A stretch of 64,000 nt of DNA from Nocardiopsis potens DSM 45234 (GCF_000341105.1 NZ_ANBB01000050.1:1-64000), one strand, 5' to 3'; shown: positions 7,168 through 15,984, numbered from the stretch's first letter. Notes: generated by a model not told the origin, from the sequence alone. Numbers and translations: made by a program.

Positions 7168-8742
7168 ATGCGCTGGGTGTGGAGGGCCGAGGCCGGCGGG
7201 TTCAAACTCGAGTACGCGGCCCTGGTGCTGCTGATCGCGACCCTGGTGACCGCGGTGTTCGCGTTCGGCCTGCCGTCCGATGTGCAGCGCCTCTACGCCA
7301 TCGGCCTCTGCCGGGTCGCCGGCGACGAGGGCTGCGAGGAGATCGAGGGCGGCGGCTCGGACCAGGGCTCGCCCGGGGAAGAGGAGACCGGGAACCCCGG
7401 CGGCCCCGACGAGGGGGCGCCGGGCGAGGAGGGCGCCGAGCCGAGCGCGGGCCCCAGCGCCTCCCCCGGCGAGGGCGGCGAGAACGGCGAGGACTGGGTC
7501 AACCCGGCCGACGCGATCCTGGCCCAGTACGACCCGGTGGCGGCCCAGGACTACGCGGACGCGGAGGCCGATCTCGCGCAGGCGGAGCAGGACCTGGAGG
7601 AGTCCGGCTACGACGAGGTCTACGACGAGCTGATCAACCTGGTCGGCGACATCATCGGCTACAACGACGCCAAGGCCTGCCTCACCGAGGGCGACATCAT
7701 GGCCTGCCTGTGGACCGTCGTCGGCTTCACCCCCTGGGGCAAGGGCGCCAAGCTGGTCAAGAACGCCTCCAAGATCATCAAGCTGTGGAACCGCTTCCGC
7801 AAGGCCAAGAAGGCCAAGGAGGCGGCCGAGCGGGCCGTGTCCACCGCGCAGGCCAAGCTGGACGAGCTGGTCTCGAAGGTCACCTCGTCCTGCAAGATCA
7901 GCAGCTTCCTGCCGTGCACCGAGGTCCTCATGGCCGACGGCGGCACCAAGGCCATCTCGCAGGTCGAGGTCGGCGACCTGGTGATGTCGGAGGATCCGGT
8001 CACCGGGGAGCGAGCGCCCCAGCCGGTGACCGCGGTCATCGGCTCCTACGGCGACAAGGAGCTCGTCTCCCTCGGCTTCCGCGACTGGAGCGGCGGGATC
8101 ACCGGGGTCGGCGCCCTGACCGCCACCGGCGGCCACCCCTTCTGGATCGAGGACGAGCAGCGCTGGAAGGAGGCCCGCGAACTCGTCCCCGGCGACGAGG
8201 TGATCGGCCCCGGCGGGGAGCGGTCGTGGGTGACCTCCACCAGCACCGAGCAGCGCCCGCAGCAGGTCAACAACCTGAGCGTGGCGAACTTCCACACCTA
8301 CTACGTCTGGACCGGCTCCGGTGCGGCGCTCGTCCACAACTGCAAGCTCAAGGAGCTCAACGGGCCGGGGCGGCCGTTCCAGACCCCGAAGGGCCTGATC
8401 TTCCGGGACCGCTACTACAACGACACGGGGCAGAACCAGCACGCTCTCCAGCACGTCCTGGAGCACAGCTCGGACAACTCGCCCAAGGCGATCGACCGGA
8501 TGAAGAACGGGCGGCCCCACACCAAGTTCAAGCAGGACGGGAACGCGCTGCAGACCCTCAACGACGCCTGGGGCAAGCGGAAGAAGAAGGACGTCAGGAA
8601 GTCGACCCACAACGGCAAGACGACCTACTGGATCCCGATGGGCAAGGCGATCGGCGATGATGGGGAGGAGATCGTCAAGATCGTCGTGGAGAAGGGCAAC
8701 GAGGTCGTCACCGCCTTCCCGGTGAAGAAGATGGGCGACTGA
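7168..8742 (+). CDS. polymorphic toxin: pilin-like N-terminus, PT-HINT, RNase-like C-terminus
   Basis: 524 residues. ATG at 7168 follows AGGAGGG with 8-base spacing; earlier in-frame starts lack one. Residues 10-36 read like a Flp/Tad prepilin: Gly10 | Gly-Phe-Lys-Leu-Glu15-Tyr16, with Glu-Tyr at +5/+6, then a hydrophobic helix. Next come a Gly/Glu/Pro-rich acidic linker and helical segments. Residues 250-391 are a pretoxin HINT domain: Cys250 (PCTEVLMADGG), a TGGHPFW block and the closing VHN followed by Cys392. The terminal 133 residues carry HALQHVLEH, RPHTKF and VVTAFP, a layout like RNase A/BECR-fold CDI toxins (inference). HINT would cleave to release the toxin. The 8769 gene is the probable immunity partner. 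Confidence 0.85.
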   Translation: MRWVWRAEAGGFKLEYAALVLLIATLVTAVFAFGLPSDVQRLYAIGLCRVAGDEGCEEIEGGGSDQGSPGEEETGNPGGPDEGAPGEEGAEPSAGPSASPGEGGENGEDWVNPADAILAQYDPVAAQDYADAEADLAQAEQDLEESGYDEVYDELINLVGDIIGYNDAKACLTEGDIMACLWTVVGFTPWGKGAKLVKNASKIIKLWNRFRKAKKAKEAAERAVSTAQAKLDELVSKVTSSCKISSFLPCTEVLMADGGTKAISQVEVGDLVMSEDPVTGERAPQPVTAVIGSYGDKELVSLGFRDWSGGITGVGALTATGGHPFWIEDEQRWKEARELVPGDEVIGPGGERSWVTSTSTEQRPQQVNNLSVANFHTYYVWTGSGAALVHNCKLKELNGPGRPFQTPKGLIFRDRYYNDTGQNQHALQHVLEHSSDNSPKAIDRMKNGRPHTKFKQDGNALQTLNDAWGKRKKKDVRKSTHNGKTTYWIPMGKAIGDDGEEIVKIVVEKGNEVVTAFPVKKMGD

Positions 8743-8768
8743 ACCGGTAGAGAGGCGGAGAGGAGCCG

Positions 8769-9434
8769 ATGCAGCGCTGCAACGAGTGCGGAAACCTCGA
8801 CCTCGGGAAGACGTGCGCGGAGCGCACCGGCGAGTGCCTGTGGACGTGCTACGAGTGCGGGTCCCTCTGGCGGGACGGGGAGGACCTGGTGGGGCCCGCC
8901 TCCGGGGACACCAACTCCTATGTGCCCCCGCCCGGCGGGGCGGCGCTGACGGAGTTCGTCAACGTCCCGGTCCCCCCGCACGAGCGCATGAACTACCCCA
9001 AGGCGGTCCGCGCGATGGCGGACCTGGTGTCCGTGGGCTTCTACGGGCCGGTCATGCTCGGCATGCCCGCGGGCGAGGCCGCCGACCTGCTCGGCGACGG
9101 CGATGACGGGGACGCGCCGCCGGCGGGGGAGCACTGGGCGCCTGAGAAAGGCCCGCTGCGGGTCAGGATCGCCGCCGGGGAGGTCGCCGAGATCGACATC
9201 GCCCCGCCCGGCGGCCCGATGCCGCTGCCCGGAGGCCTGCGCCCGGGGGCCGACCTGTCCCTGATCAACATCTCCCTGGCCGAAGAGGCCATCGCCGAGG
9301 CCGAGGGCTCCTTCGAGAAGAACGGGGAGTTCATGGGGGCCGTGCGCATCGGCTTCCGGACCCCGGAGACCACCGGTGAGCTGGACTTCTTCCGCTACCG
9401 CATGACCCGCGCCCGCGTCCGCCGGGCAGGCTGA
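8769..9434 (+). CDS. probable immunity protein with zinc-ribbon N-terminus
   Basis: 221 residues, ATG at 8769 behind GAGAGGAG, 26 bases after the toxin stop, so probably one transcript. The N-terminus has CNECG (Cys4, Cys7) and CYECG (Cys27, Cys30), a likely zinc ribbon, with further cysteines between them. The rest is acidic, with Asp/Glu-rich and Gly/Pro-rich segments, and no membrane helix. The immunity role is inferred only from position after a polymorphic toxin and from acidity opposite a Lys-rich toxin tail. I do not recognise a named immunity family. Confidence 0.65.
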   Translation: MQRCNECGNLDLGKTCAERTGECLWTCYECGSLWRDGEDLVGPASGDTNSYVPPPGGAALTEFVNVPVPPHERMNYPKAVRAMADLVSVGFYGPVMLGMPAGEAADLLGDGDDGDAPPAGEHWAPEKGPLRVRIAAGEVAEIDIAPPGGPMPLPGGLRPGADLSLINISLAEEAIAEAEGSFEKNGEFMGAVRIGFRTPETTGELDFFRYRMTRARVRRAG

Positions 9435-9447
9435 GGCGGGACCCGCG

Positions 9448-9471
9448 GGGCCGGACCCGAAGGCCCGGCCC
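9448..9471. terminator. hairpin between convergent genes
   Basis: GGGCCGG (9448-9454) and CCGGCCC (9465-9471) form a short stem within a longer GC-rich imperfect palindrome between the immunity gene and the convergent esterase gene. Probable shared terminator. Confidence 0.4.
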
Positions 9472-9487
9472 GCGCGGGCCCGGCGGG

Positions 9488-10651
9488 TCAGCCCCGGGCG
9501 GCCTCGGCGGCGGCCGGGCCGTCGGGGATGTGCAGGACCGCGTCGGCGGAGTCCAGGATCTCCCGGTCCAGGGGGAAGTAGCCCTGCTCCTGGACCTGGT
9601 CGGTGCGGGTGCGGGCGGAGTCCGGGGCGGTCGGCCCGGTCAGGACCCAGGGGGCGGTTTCGGCGGTGCCGGTCAGGTGGGCCTCGAAGGTGCCCGGCGC
9701 CGGGTCGCCGAGCCCGATCGTGTCGCTGCGGCCCAGGCTGCAGGCGATGAAGACGTACTCCTCACCGGTCAGGGACGCGACGATGGCGCCGGCGCCGGAC
9801 CAGGCGAGCCGCTCGCCGGCCATCGCCATGCCGCTCGGGCTCCGCTTCAGGTGCAGGTTGTGCGCGAAGACCAGGGTCGGGCCGCGCTCCGCCTCGGCGG
9901 TGCGGATGTCGAGGAGGTTCTGCGCCATGAGCGCGTCCCGGGTGGACGCCAGGAGGTTCAGCCGCGGGCCCAGGTCGAGCCGGCGCGCCGCCTGCCTGTG
10001 GTAGCGGAGCAGGTCCAGGCCGGCGGTCAGCCGCGTCCTGGCCCGGAGCCACGCGGGGCGCGACGTCGCCGCGATCAGCTCCGGCGCGCGGGCGTAGAGC
10101 GAGACGAGCATGTCGTCGGCGACCGCCCGCAGCCGCTCGGCCTCGGGCGTCGCGCCGGGCGAGGCGGCCGGGTCCAGGATCGCCTCGGTGCGGCTCCACC
10201 GCTCGTCGCCGCCGATCAGGCCGGCGATGTCGAGGTCGAGCCCCAGGTAGTCGCGGGCGTGTTCGAGGTGGCTCCGCGGGCTGGGCGCCTCGGTGGTCTC
10301 CATCGGGCCGTCGAAGCCGTGGAAGGACAGCCGCTCCTCCGCCGGGCGGTCCCGGTTGTACTCGCGCATCCAGGCGACCAGCGCCCGGTTGGCCTCGAGT
10401 TTCCCGAAGCCGTGCGAGAAGCCCGCGGCCATCACCGCGTCGAGGTCGCCGGCGCCCTCCCGGACGTGGTCGTCCACGGCGAGCGCGGCCGCCCGGTCGG
10501 TCTCCATGGCGATCGACCGGAAGCCGAGGCCGGCCAGCCGGGCGAACAGCCCGTTGCGGACCCAGCCGAAGGAGGGTTCCAGATGCGTCGGCTCGCCGAG
10601 TGCCAGCAGGCCGCGGGAGGCGGGGATCAGGTCCTGGATTTCCTGGTTCAT
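9488..10651 (-). CDS. erythromycin esterase family protein
   Basis: 387 residues. It begins MNQEIQDLIPASRGLLALGEP. The GEPTHLE motif (about 19-25) and the ETDR motif (about 50) match the catalytic His/Glu region of the Ere family, and FAHNLHLKR (about 285) supplies the late conserved His. Known members hydrolyse the macrolide lactone; many actinobacterial paralogs have unknown substrates. ATG at 10651 follows GAGAGGC. It is divergent from a double-MerR regulator with a putative operator between them, so drug-responsive control is likely. The last residues are Ala-rich. Confidence 0.85.
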   Translation of the reverse strand: MNQEIQDLIPASRGLLALGEPTHLEPSFGWVRNGLFARLAGLGFRSIAMETDRAAALAVDDHVREGAGDLDAVMAAGFSHGFGKLEANRALVAWMREYNRDRPAEERLSFHGFDGPMETTEAPSPRSHLEHARDYLGLDLDIAGLIGGDERWSRTEAILDPAASPGATPEAERLRAVADDMLVSLYARAPELIAATSRPAWLRARTRLTAGLDLLRYHRQAARRLDLGPRLNLLASTRDALMAQNLLDIRTAEAERGPTLVFAHNLHLKRSPSGMAMAGERLAWSGAGAIVASLTGEEYVFIACSLGRSDTIGLGDPAPGTFEAHLTGTAETAPWVLTGPTAPDSARTRTDQVQEQGYFPLDREILDSADAVLHIPDGPAAAEAARG

Positions 10652-10654
10652 GCC

Positions 10655-10674
10655 TCTCAAGCGTATCCTTGAAA
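10655..10674. promoter_or_regulatory. putative MerR-family operator
   Basis: TCTCAAG (10655-10661), 6-base spacer CGTATC, CTTGAAA (10668-10674): an inverted repeat with 6 of 7 arm positions matching. It lies directly between the divergent esterase and MerR-type regulator genes, overlapping the esterase leader. Length and position fit a MerR-type site. Confidence 0.5.
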
Positions 10675-10741
10675 GAACGGTTGAGACTTGCGCCGCCCTG
10701 GCCGAGCATTCCTGCTGCAAAGCCTCAAACGGGGGATCACC

Positions 10742-11491
10742 TTGCGACCTTCCGACCTCGCCCGCGGGCACGGCATATCGGCCCAGGCGGTCCGCAACTA
10801 CGAGCGGGACGGCTTCCTTCCGCCCGCCGAGCGCACCCGCAGCGGCTACCGGGTCTACACCGAGCTGCACGCGGCCGCGCTCCGCGCCTACCTGGCCCTC
10901 GTCCCGGCGCACGGCTACCCCACCGCCAACCTGGTCATGCGGGCCCTGCACGACGGCGCGGTGGACGACGCCCTGACCGCCCTCGACCGCGGGCACGGCC
11001 TGCTCCTCCGCGACCGGGAGACCCTCGACGCGGTGCGCAGGGCGCTGGACCACCTGACGGCGGCACCGGAGCCCGGGCCCGCTCCGGGGCGGGCGGCCGG
11101 CCCGGGCCCCCGCACCATCGGCGAACTCGCCCACCGGCTCGGCGTCACCGCGGCGACCCTGCGCAGCTGGGAGGAGGCCGGGATCCTCGCCCCCGAGCGG
11201 GACCCGGCCACCGGCTTCCGCGTCTTCCGCGCGGCCGACGTCCGCGACGCCGAACTCGCCCACCTGCTGCGGCGCGGCGGCTACCTGCTCGACCACATCT
11301 CCGCCGTGGTCCGGCAGATCCGCACGGCGGGCGGCACCGACGCGCTGGCCGCCTCCCTGGCCGACTGGCAGCGGAAGCTGACCGGCCGCGGCCGCGCCAT
11401 GCTGAGCGCGGCCGCGCGGCTCGACGAGTACCTCGGCATGCTCGACGGGCGGCGGGCCGCGGAGGAGCGGCCGGGGCCGGCCCCCGGCTGA
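10742..11491 (+). CDS. TioE-type regulator with two MerR DNA-binding domains
   Basis: 249 residues with two MerR-type winged helix-turn-helix domains in tandem. The first is at about residues 2-45 (RPSDLARGHGISAQAVRNYE, then FLPPAERTRSGYRVYT). The second is at about 120-170 (TIGELAHRLGVTAATLRSWE, then LAPERDPATGFRVF). This duplicated architecture is that of TioE-family regulators. The TTG start at 10742 gives the family-like N-terminus MRPSDLA and follows GGGGGA; an upstream TTG at 10688 would add 18 unlikely residues. It is divergent from the erythromycin-esterase gene and probably controls it and itself through the shared operator. The inducer is unknown. Confidence 0.8.
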   Translation: MRPSDLARGHGISAQAVRNYERDGFLPPAERTRSGYRVYTELHAAALRAYLALVPAHGYPTANLVMRALHDGAVDDALTALDRGHGLLLRDRETLDAVRRALDHLTAAPEPGPAPGRAAGPGPRTIGELAHRLGVTAATLRSWEEAGILAPERDPATGFRVFRAADVRDAELAHLLRRGGYLLDHISAVVRQIRTAGGTDALAASLADWQRKLTGRGRAMLSAAARLDEYLGMLDGRRAAEERPGPAPG

Positions 11492-11512
11492 GCGGCCCCG
11501 GAAGGGCGCGGG

Positions 11513-12445
11513 TCAGCCCTCGGCGGCCTGGTCGGTGACGCGCCGGACGGCCTCGGCGGCGACGTCGGGCTGGTCGGTGTGGATGTAGTGGCCGCTCTCC
11601 TCGGCGGTGCTGAGCTCGCCGGCACTGGAGAGCCCGCGCCACTTCTCCTGGCCCTCGGCCCAGACCCGCTCCAGCTCGTCGCCGTATTCGGGGATCTCGC
11701 CGAGGTAGGGGACGCCGTGCTGGATGATCTGCACCGGGATGTCCCCGGCGGAGCGGACCTCCGGGTCGCTCTCGATGGTGATCTTCTCCGGGTTCTCGCC
11801 CTGGAACACCGCGAGGTTCTGCGCGCGGACCTCGGCGCCCTCGCCGGTGGCCGACTCGGGGATCACCTCGGTGATGTCGTCGATCATCGTGGGCGAGGTG
11901 GCGTCCAGCAGCACCAGGCCCGCGACCCGGTCCCGGTGGTCGGGGGCGTAGCGGGCGGCGATCAGCCCGCCCAGCGAGTGGCCGACCAGGACGGCGGGGC
12001 CGTCGGGGGAGACGTCGTCGAGGACGGCGGTCAGCACCTCCCCGGCGTCGGCGATGCTCTGCGGGCCGTCCGGCGCGTCGCTCTTCCCCTCGCCGGGCCG
12101 GTCGTAGGAGCAGACCCGGTCCTCTCCGCTCAGGGTCTTCTGCAGGTCGGCCATGGTGTCCAGGCCGTCGCCCATGCCGGCCATCAGCAGCACGACCGGC
12201 CGCCCGTCGGCCGGGGCGCCGGAGCAGGAGACGTTGACGGACGCGCCGTCGACGTCGAGGCTCTTCTCCCCGGTGAACAGCTCCCCGTCGGTCGCCACCT
12301 CTTCGGCGGCGGACTCCAGGTCGGTCCTGACCTCGTCCAGGCCGGCGCCGACATCGTCGGAGACCGCCCCGCATCCGGCGAGCACCGGGCCGGCCACGGT
12401 GCAGCAGATCGCGGTCAGAGCGGTCGCCCGGGTGGTGCGGGACAT
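11513..12445 (-). CDS. alpha/beta hydrolase lipoprotein
   Basis: 310 residues. The N-terminus has a lipoprotein signal with lipobox LAGC (Cys25), so it is probably anchored outside the membrane. The hydrolase fold shows VVLLMAGMGDGLD (oxyanion loop), SYDRPGEGKSDAP, the nucleophile elbow GHSLGG, and a late GHYIHTDQP carrying the catalytic His. The layout is that of small lipases/esterases or haloperoxidase-like hydrolases. ATG at 12445 behind GGAGG. It is followed on the same strand only by the convergent regulator, so it appears monocistronic. The substrate cannot be told from sequence. Confidence 0.85.
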   Translation of the reverse strand: MSRTTRATALTAICCTVAGPVLAGCGAVSDDVGAGLDEVRTDLESAAEEVATDGELFTGEKSLDVDGASVNVSCSGAPADGRPVVLLMAGMGDGLDTMADLQKTLSGEDRVCSYDRPGEGKSDAPDGPQSIADAGEVLTAVLDDVSPDGPAVLVGHSLGGLIAARYAPDHRDRVAGLVLLDATSPTMIDDITEVIPESATGEGAEVRAQNLAVFQGENPEKITIESDPEVRSAGDIPVQIIQHGVPYLGEIPEYGDELERVWAEGQEKWRGLSSAGELSTAEESGHYIHTDQPDVAAEAVRRVTDQAAEG

Positions 12446-12694
12446 GGCTGCCTCCAGGAAGAGAAGCGGATCGGGGAAGGACCGGGGAAGCGGACGGCGC
12501 GGCCGGAGAGGCGGAGAAGCGGAAGGGCGCCCCCGCCGAAGGGCGGACGCCGCGGCCGGGGAAAACGCTACGGACCCGGCGCCCGGAGGTCGTCACCGCG
12601 CAGTGGACACCTGCCTGTCGCTCGCACGGGGGACAAGGCCGGGCGCCGCCCGCCCGAGGGGCGCGGCAGCGGCCCCGGCCCGTCCGGGCCGGAG

Positions 12695-13780
12695 TCACCG
12701 CTCGAAGACCTCGGCGGTGAACTCGAGGGCGGCCGGCATCTGGTCCTCGATGACCCCCGGGCCGTGTCCGCCGCCCTCGACGACGGTGAGGTCGGCCGGG
12801 TGCCCGGCATCGGTGAGCGCCTTGTGCAGCTCCTCCGACTGCTGGTGGGGAACGACGCAGTCGGCGTCGCCCGCGGCGATGCTGACCGGCGGGATTCCGT
12901 CCGCGGTCGGGATGTAGGTCATGGGGTCGGCCTGCTCCACCTCGTCCGGAAGTGTGCTCGGGCGGCCGCCGAGCCAGATGCCCTCGGGAGAGTCCGCCAG
13001 ATCGTGCTCGAGCGGCCCGCCCTCGCACTGCTCCGGGGTGTCGGCGGCGAACTGCGGGTCCGCCGCGGCGAAGTCGTACATCCCGTACCAGGCGACGGCG
13101 CCCTGCACGGCGCTGGACACCCCGGCGTTGCCGAGGCCCTCGTCGTCGAACACGGTCTCCTGGTCTCCGGTGATCGCGAGCAGCGCGGACATGTAGCCGC
13201 CCGCGGACTCGCCCCAGGAGAGGAACCTGTCGGGGTCGAGGCGGTAGGCATCGGCGTTGGCCCGCAGCCACCGGACCGCCGCCTTGACGTCCTGAGCGCC
13301 GGCCGGGAACTCGGCCTCGCAGCTCAGCCGGTAGTTGACGGTGGCCACGGCGTACCCCTCGTCGAGCAGCGGCCCGGCCAGCATCGCAGCGGACTGGTCC
13401 TTGTCGCCCGCGATGAAGCCGCCCCCGTGGACGGCGATGACCAGGGGCGTCTCGCCGGAGGCGTCCGGGGGCAGGTAGAGGTCGAGCTTCTGGGCGGGGG
13501 AGGTCTCGGCGTAGGCGACGTCCTCGTGCGTCGCCGGAGGGGGCGGGGCCGCGGCCGTGGACGGCTGCGGGGGAGCGCCCGCGGGCATGTCGGGCCTCCC
13601 CTGGTCGTCGCAGGTGAGCATGGGCGGCGTCGCGGGGGTCGGGGCGGCGGCCTCCCCGGGGCCGCTCGCGGATCCGCCGCCGCACGCAGTGGCCAGGAGG
13701 ACGGTGCAGGCGGCCGCGCCGGCCACCGCGGCGCGGAGCGCGCCGGGACCGCGGTGCCGCGGAGAGCGGACGGAAGGCAT
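12695..13780 (-). CDS. secreted carboxylesterase-type lipoprotein
   Basis: 361 residues from the ATG at 13780 (a GTG 5 codons upstream is also possible). Lipoprotein signal ending LLATACGGG, then a Pro/Ala-rich linker. The hydrolase domain has HGGGF (hormone-sensitive-lipase-type oxyanion motif), YRLSCEAEFPAGAQDVKAAV, the nucleophile elbow GESAGG, and a late GGGHGPG with the catalytic His. This is the BD-FAE/acetylxylan-esterase-like alpha/beta-hydrolase-3 layout. A 16-bp perfect palindrome lies 286 bases upstream, next to the two-component genes, and may link their regulation. Confidence 0.85.
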   Translation of the reverse strand: MPSVRSPRHRGPGALRAAVAGAAACTVLLATACGGGSASGPGEAAAPTPATPPMLTCDDQGRPDMPAGAPPQPSTAAAPPPPATHEDVAYAETSPAQKLDLYLPPDASGETPLVIAVHGGGFIAGDKDQSAAMLAGPLLDEGYAVATVNYRLSCEAEFPAGAQDVKAAVRWLRANADAYRLDPDRFLSWGESAGGYMSALLAITGDQETVFDDEGLGNAGVSSAVQGAVAWYGMYDFAAADPQFAADTPEQCEGGPLEHDLADSPEGIWLGGRPSTLPDEVEQADPMTYIPTADGIPPVSIAAGDADCVVPHQQSEELHKALTDAGHPADLTVVEGGGHGPGVIEDQMPAALEFTAEVFER

Positions 13781-14065
13781 GAGGTTCACGATCACCCAAT
13801 CGTTTCGCGGGCGGAGAATGCTGTTCCGGCGGATGCGGGCACACCTCCGGACGACACCGGCGGAGCCCGCCTCCCGCGGTGCCGCCGGGCCCGGTGCGGA
13901 CCGGACCGGGGCCTGCGCGGCGGGTTCGCCCGCCCGTACGGAGAAAGAGGAGGCCGAATGCGCCCGCCGCGCCCCGTGTCCGGCGGCCGGGGAGGCGTCA
14001 CCGCTGCCGACAGCATCGGACGGCGGGGTCCGAATCCGCGTCGTCCGCGCGCGGTGACCGGCGCC

Positions 14066-14081
14066 TACTGCGATCGCAGTA
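14066..14081. promoter_or_regulatory. 16-bp perfect palindrome, candidate response-regulator site
   Basis: TACTGCGATCGCAGTA at 14066-14081 is a perfect palindrome in the 333-bp gap between the response-regulator stop and the esterase start. NarL-type regulators paired with DesK-like kinases often bind short palindromes of this kind beside their own genes (general knowledge); the pairing here is inference. The rest of the gap shows no gene. Confidence 0.45.
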
Positions 14082-14113
14082 CGCCGCGGCGGCCGTCCTC
14101 GGCGCGGACCCCG

Positions 14114-14794
14114 CTACGGTGCGGGGTCGCCGGCGCGGACCAGCCCGGCCTGATAGGCGATCACCACCAGGTGGGCGCGGTCGCGCGCGCCCAGCTTGCC
14201 CATCGCCCTGTTGGTGTGCGTCTTCGCGGTGAAAGGCGAGATGAAGAGCGTTTCGGCGATCTGCTCGGTGCTCATCCCCTGGCCGAGAAGGGCGACGACC
14301 TCCCGCTCCCGCTCGGTGAGTGCGGAGAGCCTCCCGTCCGAGGCGGCCGCCGAGGCCGCCATGGGAGTGGCCAGGTAGCGCTCGATCAGGCTGCGGGTGG
14401 CCCGGGGGGACAGCAGCGCCCCGCCCGCGGCCACGCTGCGGACCGCGTCCAGCAGCCCGCGCGGCCCCACGTCCTTGCCGAGGAAGCCGACCGCCCCGGC
14501 GCGCAGGCCGGCCAGCATGTTCTCCTCCGCATCGAAGGTCGTCAGGATGACCACCCGCACCCTGTGCAATGCCGGGTCGCCGGTGATCCGCTCGGCCGCG
14601 CGGATGCCGTCCAGCCCGGGCATCCGGATGTCCATCAGCACGACGTCGGGTACGAGGCGCCGCACCGCGTCCACGGCCTCGTCCCCCGTCGCGGCCTCCC
14701 CGGCGACCTCGATGTCGGCCTCGGGGCCGATGACGGCGGCGAACCCCGCGCGGATCAGGGGCTGGTCATCGGCGATGAGCACGCGAATCGTCAT
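14114..14794 (-). CDS. NarL/FixJ-family response regulator
   Basis: 226 residues. The receiver domain has the acidic pocket Asp9/Asp10, phospho-acceptor Asp55 (VVLMDIRMPG), Thr85 region (VVILTTFD) and Lys107 (GFLGKD). The C-terminal LuxR-type helix-turn-helix spans about 155-215 (LTEREREVVALLGQGMS, then ISPFTAKTHTNRAMGKLG). It overlaps the upstream histidine kinase gene by 4 bases (ATGA), so the two are co-translated. The target is unknown; a palindrome 33 bases past its stop is a candidate binding site. Confidence 0.95.
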   Translation of the reverse strand: MTIRVLIADDQPLIRAGFAAVIGPEADIEVAGEAATGDEAVDAVRRLVPDVVLMDIRMPGLDGIRAAERITGDPALHRVRVVILTTFDAEENMLAGLRAGAVGFLGKDVGPRGLLDAVRSVAAGGALLSPRATRSLIERYLATPMAASAAASDGRLSALTEREREVVALLGQGMSTEQIAETLFISPFTAKTHTNRAMGKLGARDRAHLVVIAYQAGLVRAGDPAP

Positions 14795-15984
14795 GTCCGG
14801 CCGCCTTCCCCCGCCGGGACGGCGACCCGGACCGCGAACCGCCCGCCGGCCTCGGGCCCGGCCGACAGGGTGCCGCCGATGAGCGCCGCCCGCTCCCGCA
14901 TGCCGGTCAGGCCGTGCCCTCCGCCCGCTTCCCCCGCCGGCGGCTCCCGGCGCACGTCGTTGCAGACCTCGACGGTCAGACCGCCGGTGTCCTGCCCGGT
15001 CGTCAGCGAGACGGCCCCCGTCCCGTGCCGGGCCGCGTTGGTCAGGGCCTCCTGAACGATCCGGTAGACGTGCACCCCGACATGGCCGGGAACGCGCAGA
15101 TCGGAGCCGTACTCCCGCCAGACGACGCGGGTGCCGCCGGCGCGCACCTCCGCCACCAGCCGGTGGATGTCGGCGACCCCCGGCGCCGGGGGGTCGATGG
15201 AGGAGTGCGCCTCGGTGCGCAGCAGCCCCACCATGCCGTTCATCTCCTGCAGCGCCTCACCGCAGGCCGCGCGGACCTGCGCCAGTGCGCCTCTGGCCGC
15301 CGCCGGGTCGGCCTCGCCCAGGTGCTCGGCCACGCCGGCCTGGACGCTGACCACGGCGATCTTGTGGGCGACGGAGTCGTGCAGTTCGCGGGAGATGCGC
15401 AGCCGCTCCTCCGCGACGAGCCGCCGCGCCTTCTCGTCCCGGTTCGCCTCCGCCTGCTCGGCGCGTTCCACGGCCGCGGCGGCCATGGCGCGGTGGCCGC
15501 GCACGGCGTCCCCCAGGACGACGGCCAGACCGCACCAGGAGACGTTCAGGTAGGCCACCGTGCCCAGCGCCTCGAACCCGCCTCCCCCGATGGCCGCGGG
15601 CAGCACGACCGCCGACGACACGACCGCGGCGGCGAAGGCCCACCGGCGGTCGCCGAAGGACGCCGACGCGTACAGCGCGGCCAAGAGGGCGGGCGCCAGG
15701 CGCCAGGTGCCCCCTCCGAGAAGGAGCGAGTCGGCGAGGGCGAGTACGGCCACGACCAGCCATACCGCCCCCGGCCGGCTGCGGCGCAGCAGCAGCGCCG
15801 CGGCGCCGGCCGCCAGCAGGGGCACCTCGGCCGGAACGAGCGGCCGGGAGAAGTTCCAGCCTTGCGGATCGGGCAGCGGCGGCGGCTCGACCAGGACCGA
15901 CCCGGCGAAGACCGCGAGCACCACTCCCAGGTCGACCAGGCGCGGGTGCCGCCTCGACCAGCCGGCCACCGCCATCGCGTGCAC
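14791..15984 (-). CDS. sensor histidine kinase, DesK/NarX-like
   Basis: 397 residues. The N-terminal half has four to five hydrophobic segments (about 18-32, 52-68, 72-92, 95-132, 143-158). Then a coiled coil and the HisKA_3 phospho-acceptor box RISRELHDSVAHK with His202. The ATPase part shows YRIVQEALTNAARHG (N box) and GHGLTGMRERAALIGG (G box). GTG start at 15984 preceded by GAGGAG at 6-base spacing. It is co-transcribed and overlaps with the response regulator. With little extracytoplasmic sequence between helices, it probably senses a membrane-associated signal. Confidence 0.93.
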   Translation of the reverse strand: MHAMAVAGWSRRHPRLVDLGVVLAVFAGSVLVEPPPLPDPQGWNFSRPLVPAEVPLLAAGAAALLLRRSRPGAVWLVVAVLALADSLLLGGGTWRLAPALLAALYASASFGDRRWAFAAAVVSSAVVLPAAIGGGGFEALGTVAYLNVSWCGLAVVLGDAVRGHRAMAAAAVERAEQAEANRDEKARRLVAEERLRISRELHDSVAHKIAVVSVQAGVAEHLGEADPAAARGALAQVRAACGEALQEMNGMVGLLRTEAHSSIDPPAPGVADIHRLVAEVRAGGTRVVWREYGSDLRVPGHVGVHVYRIVQEALTNAARHGTGAVSLTTGQDTGGLTVEVCNDVRREPPAGEAGGGHGLTGMRERAALIGGTLSAGPEAGGRFAVRVAVPAGEGGRT

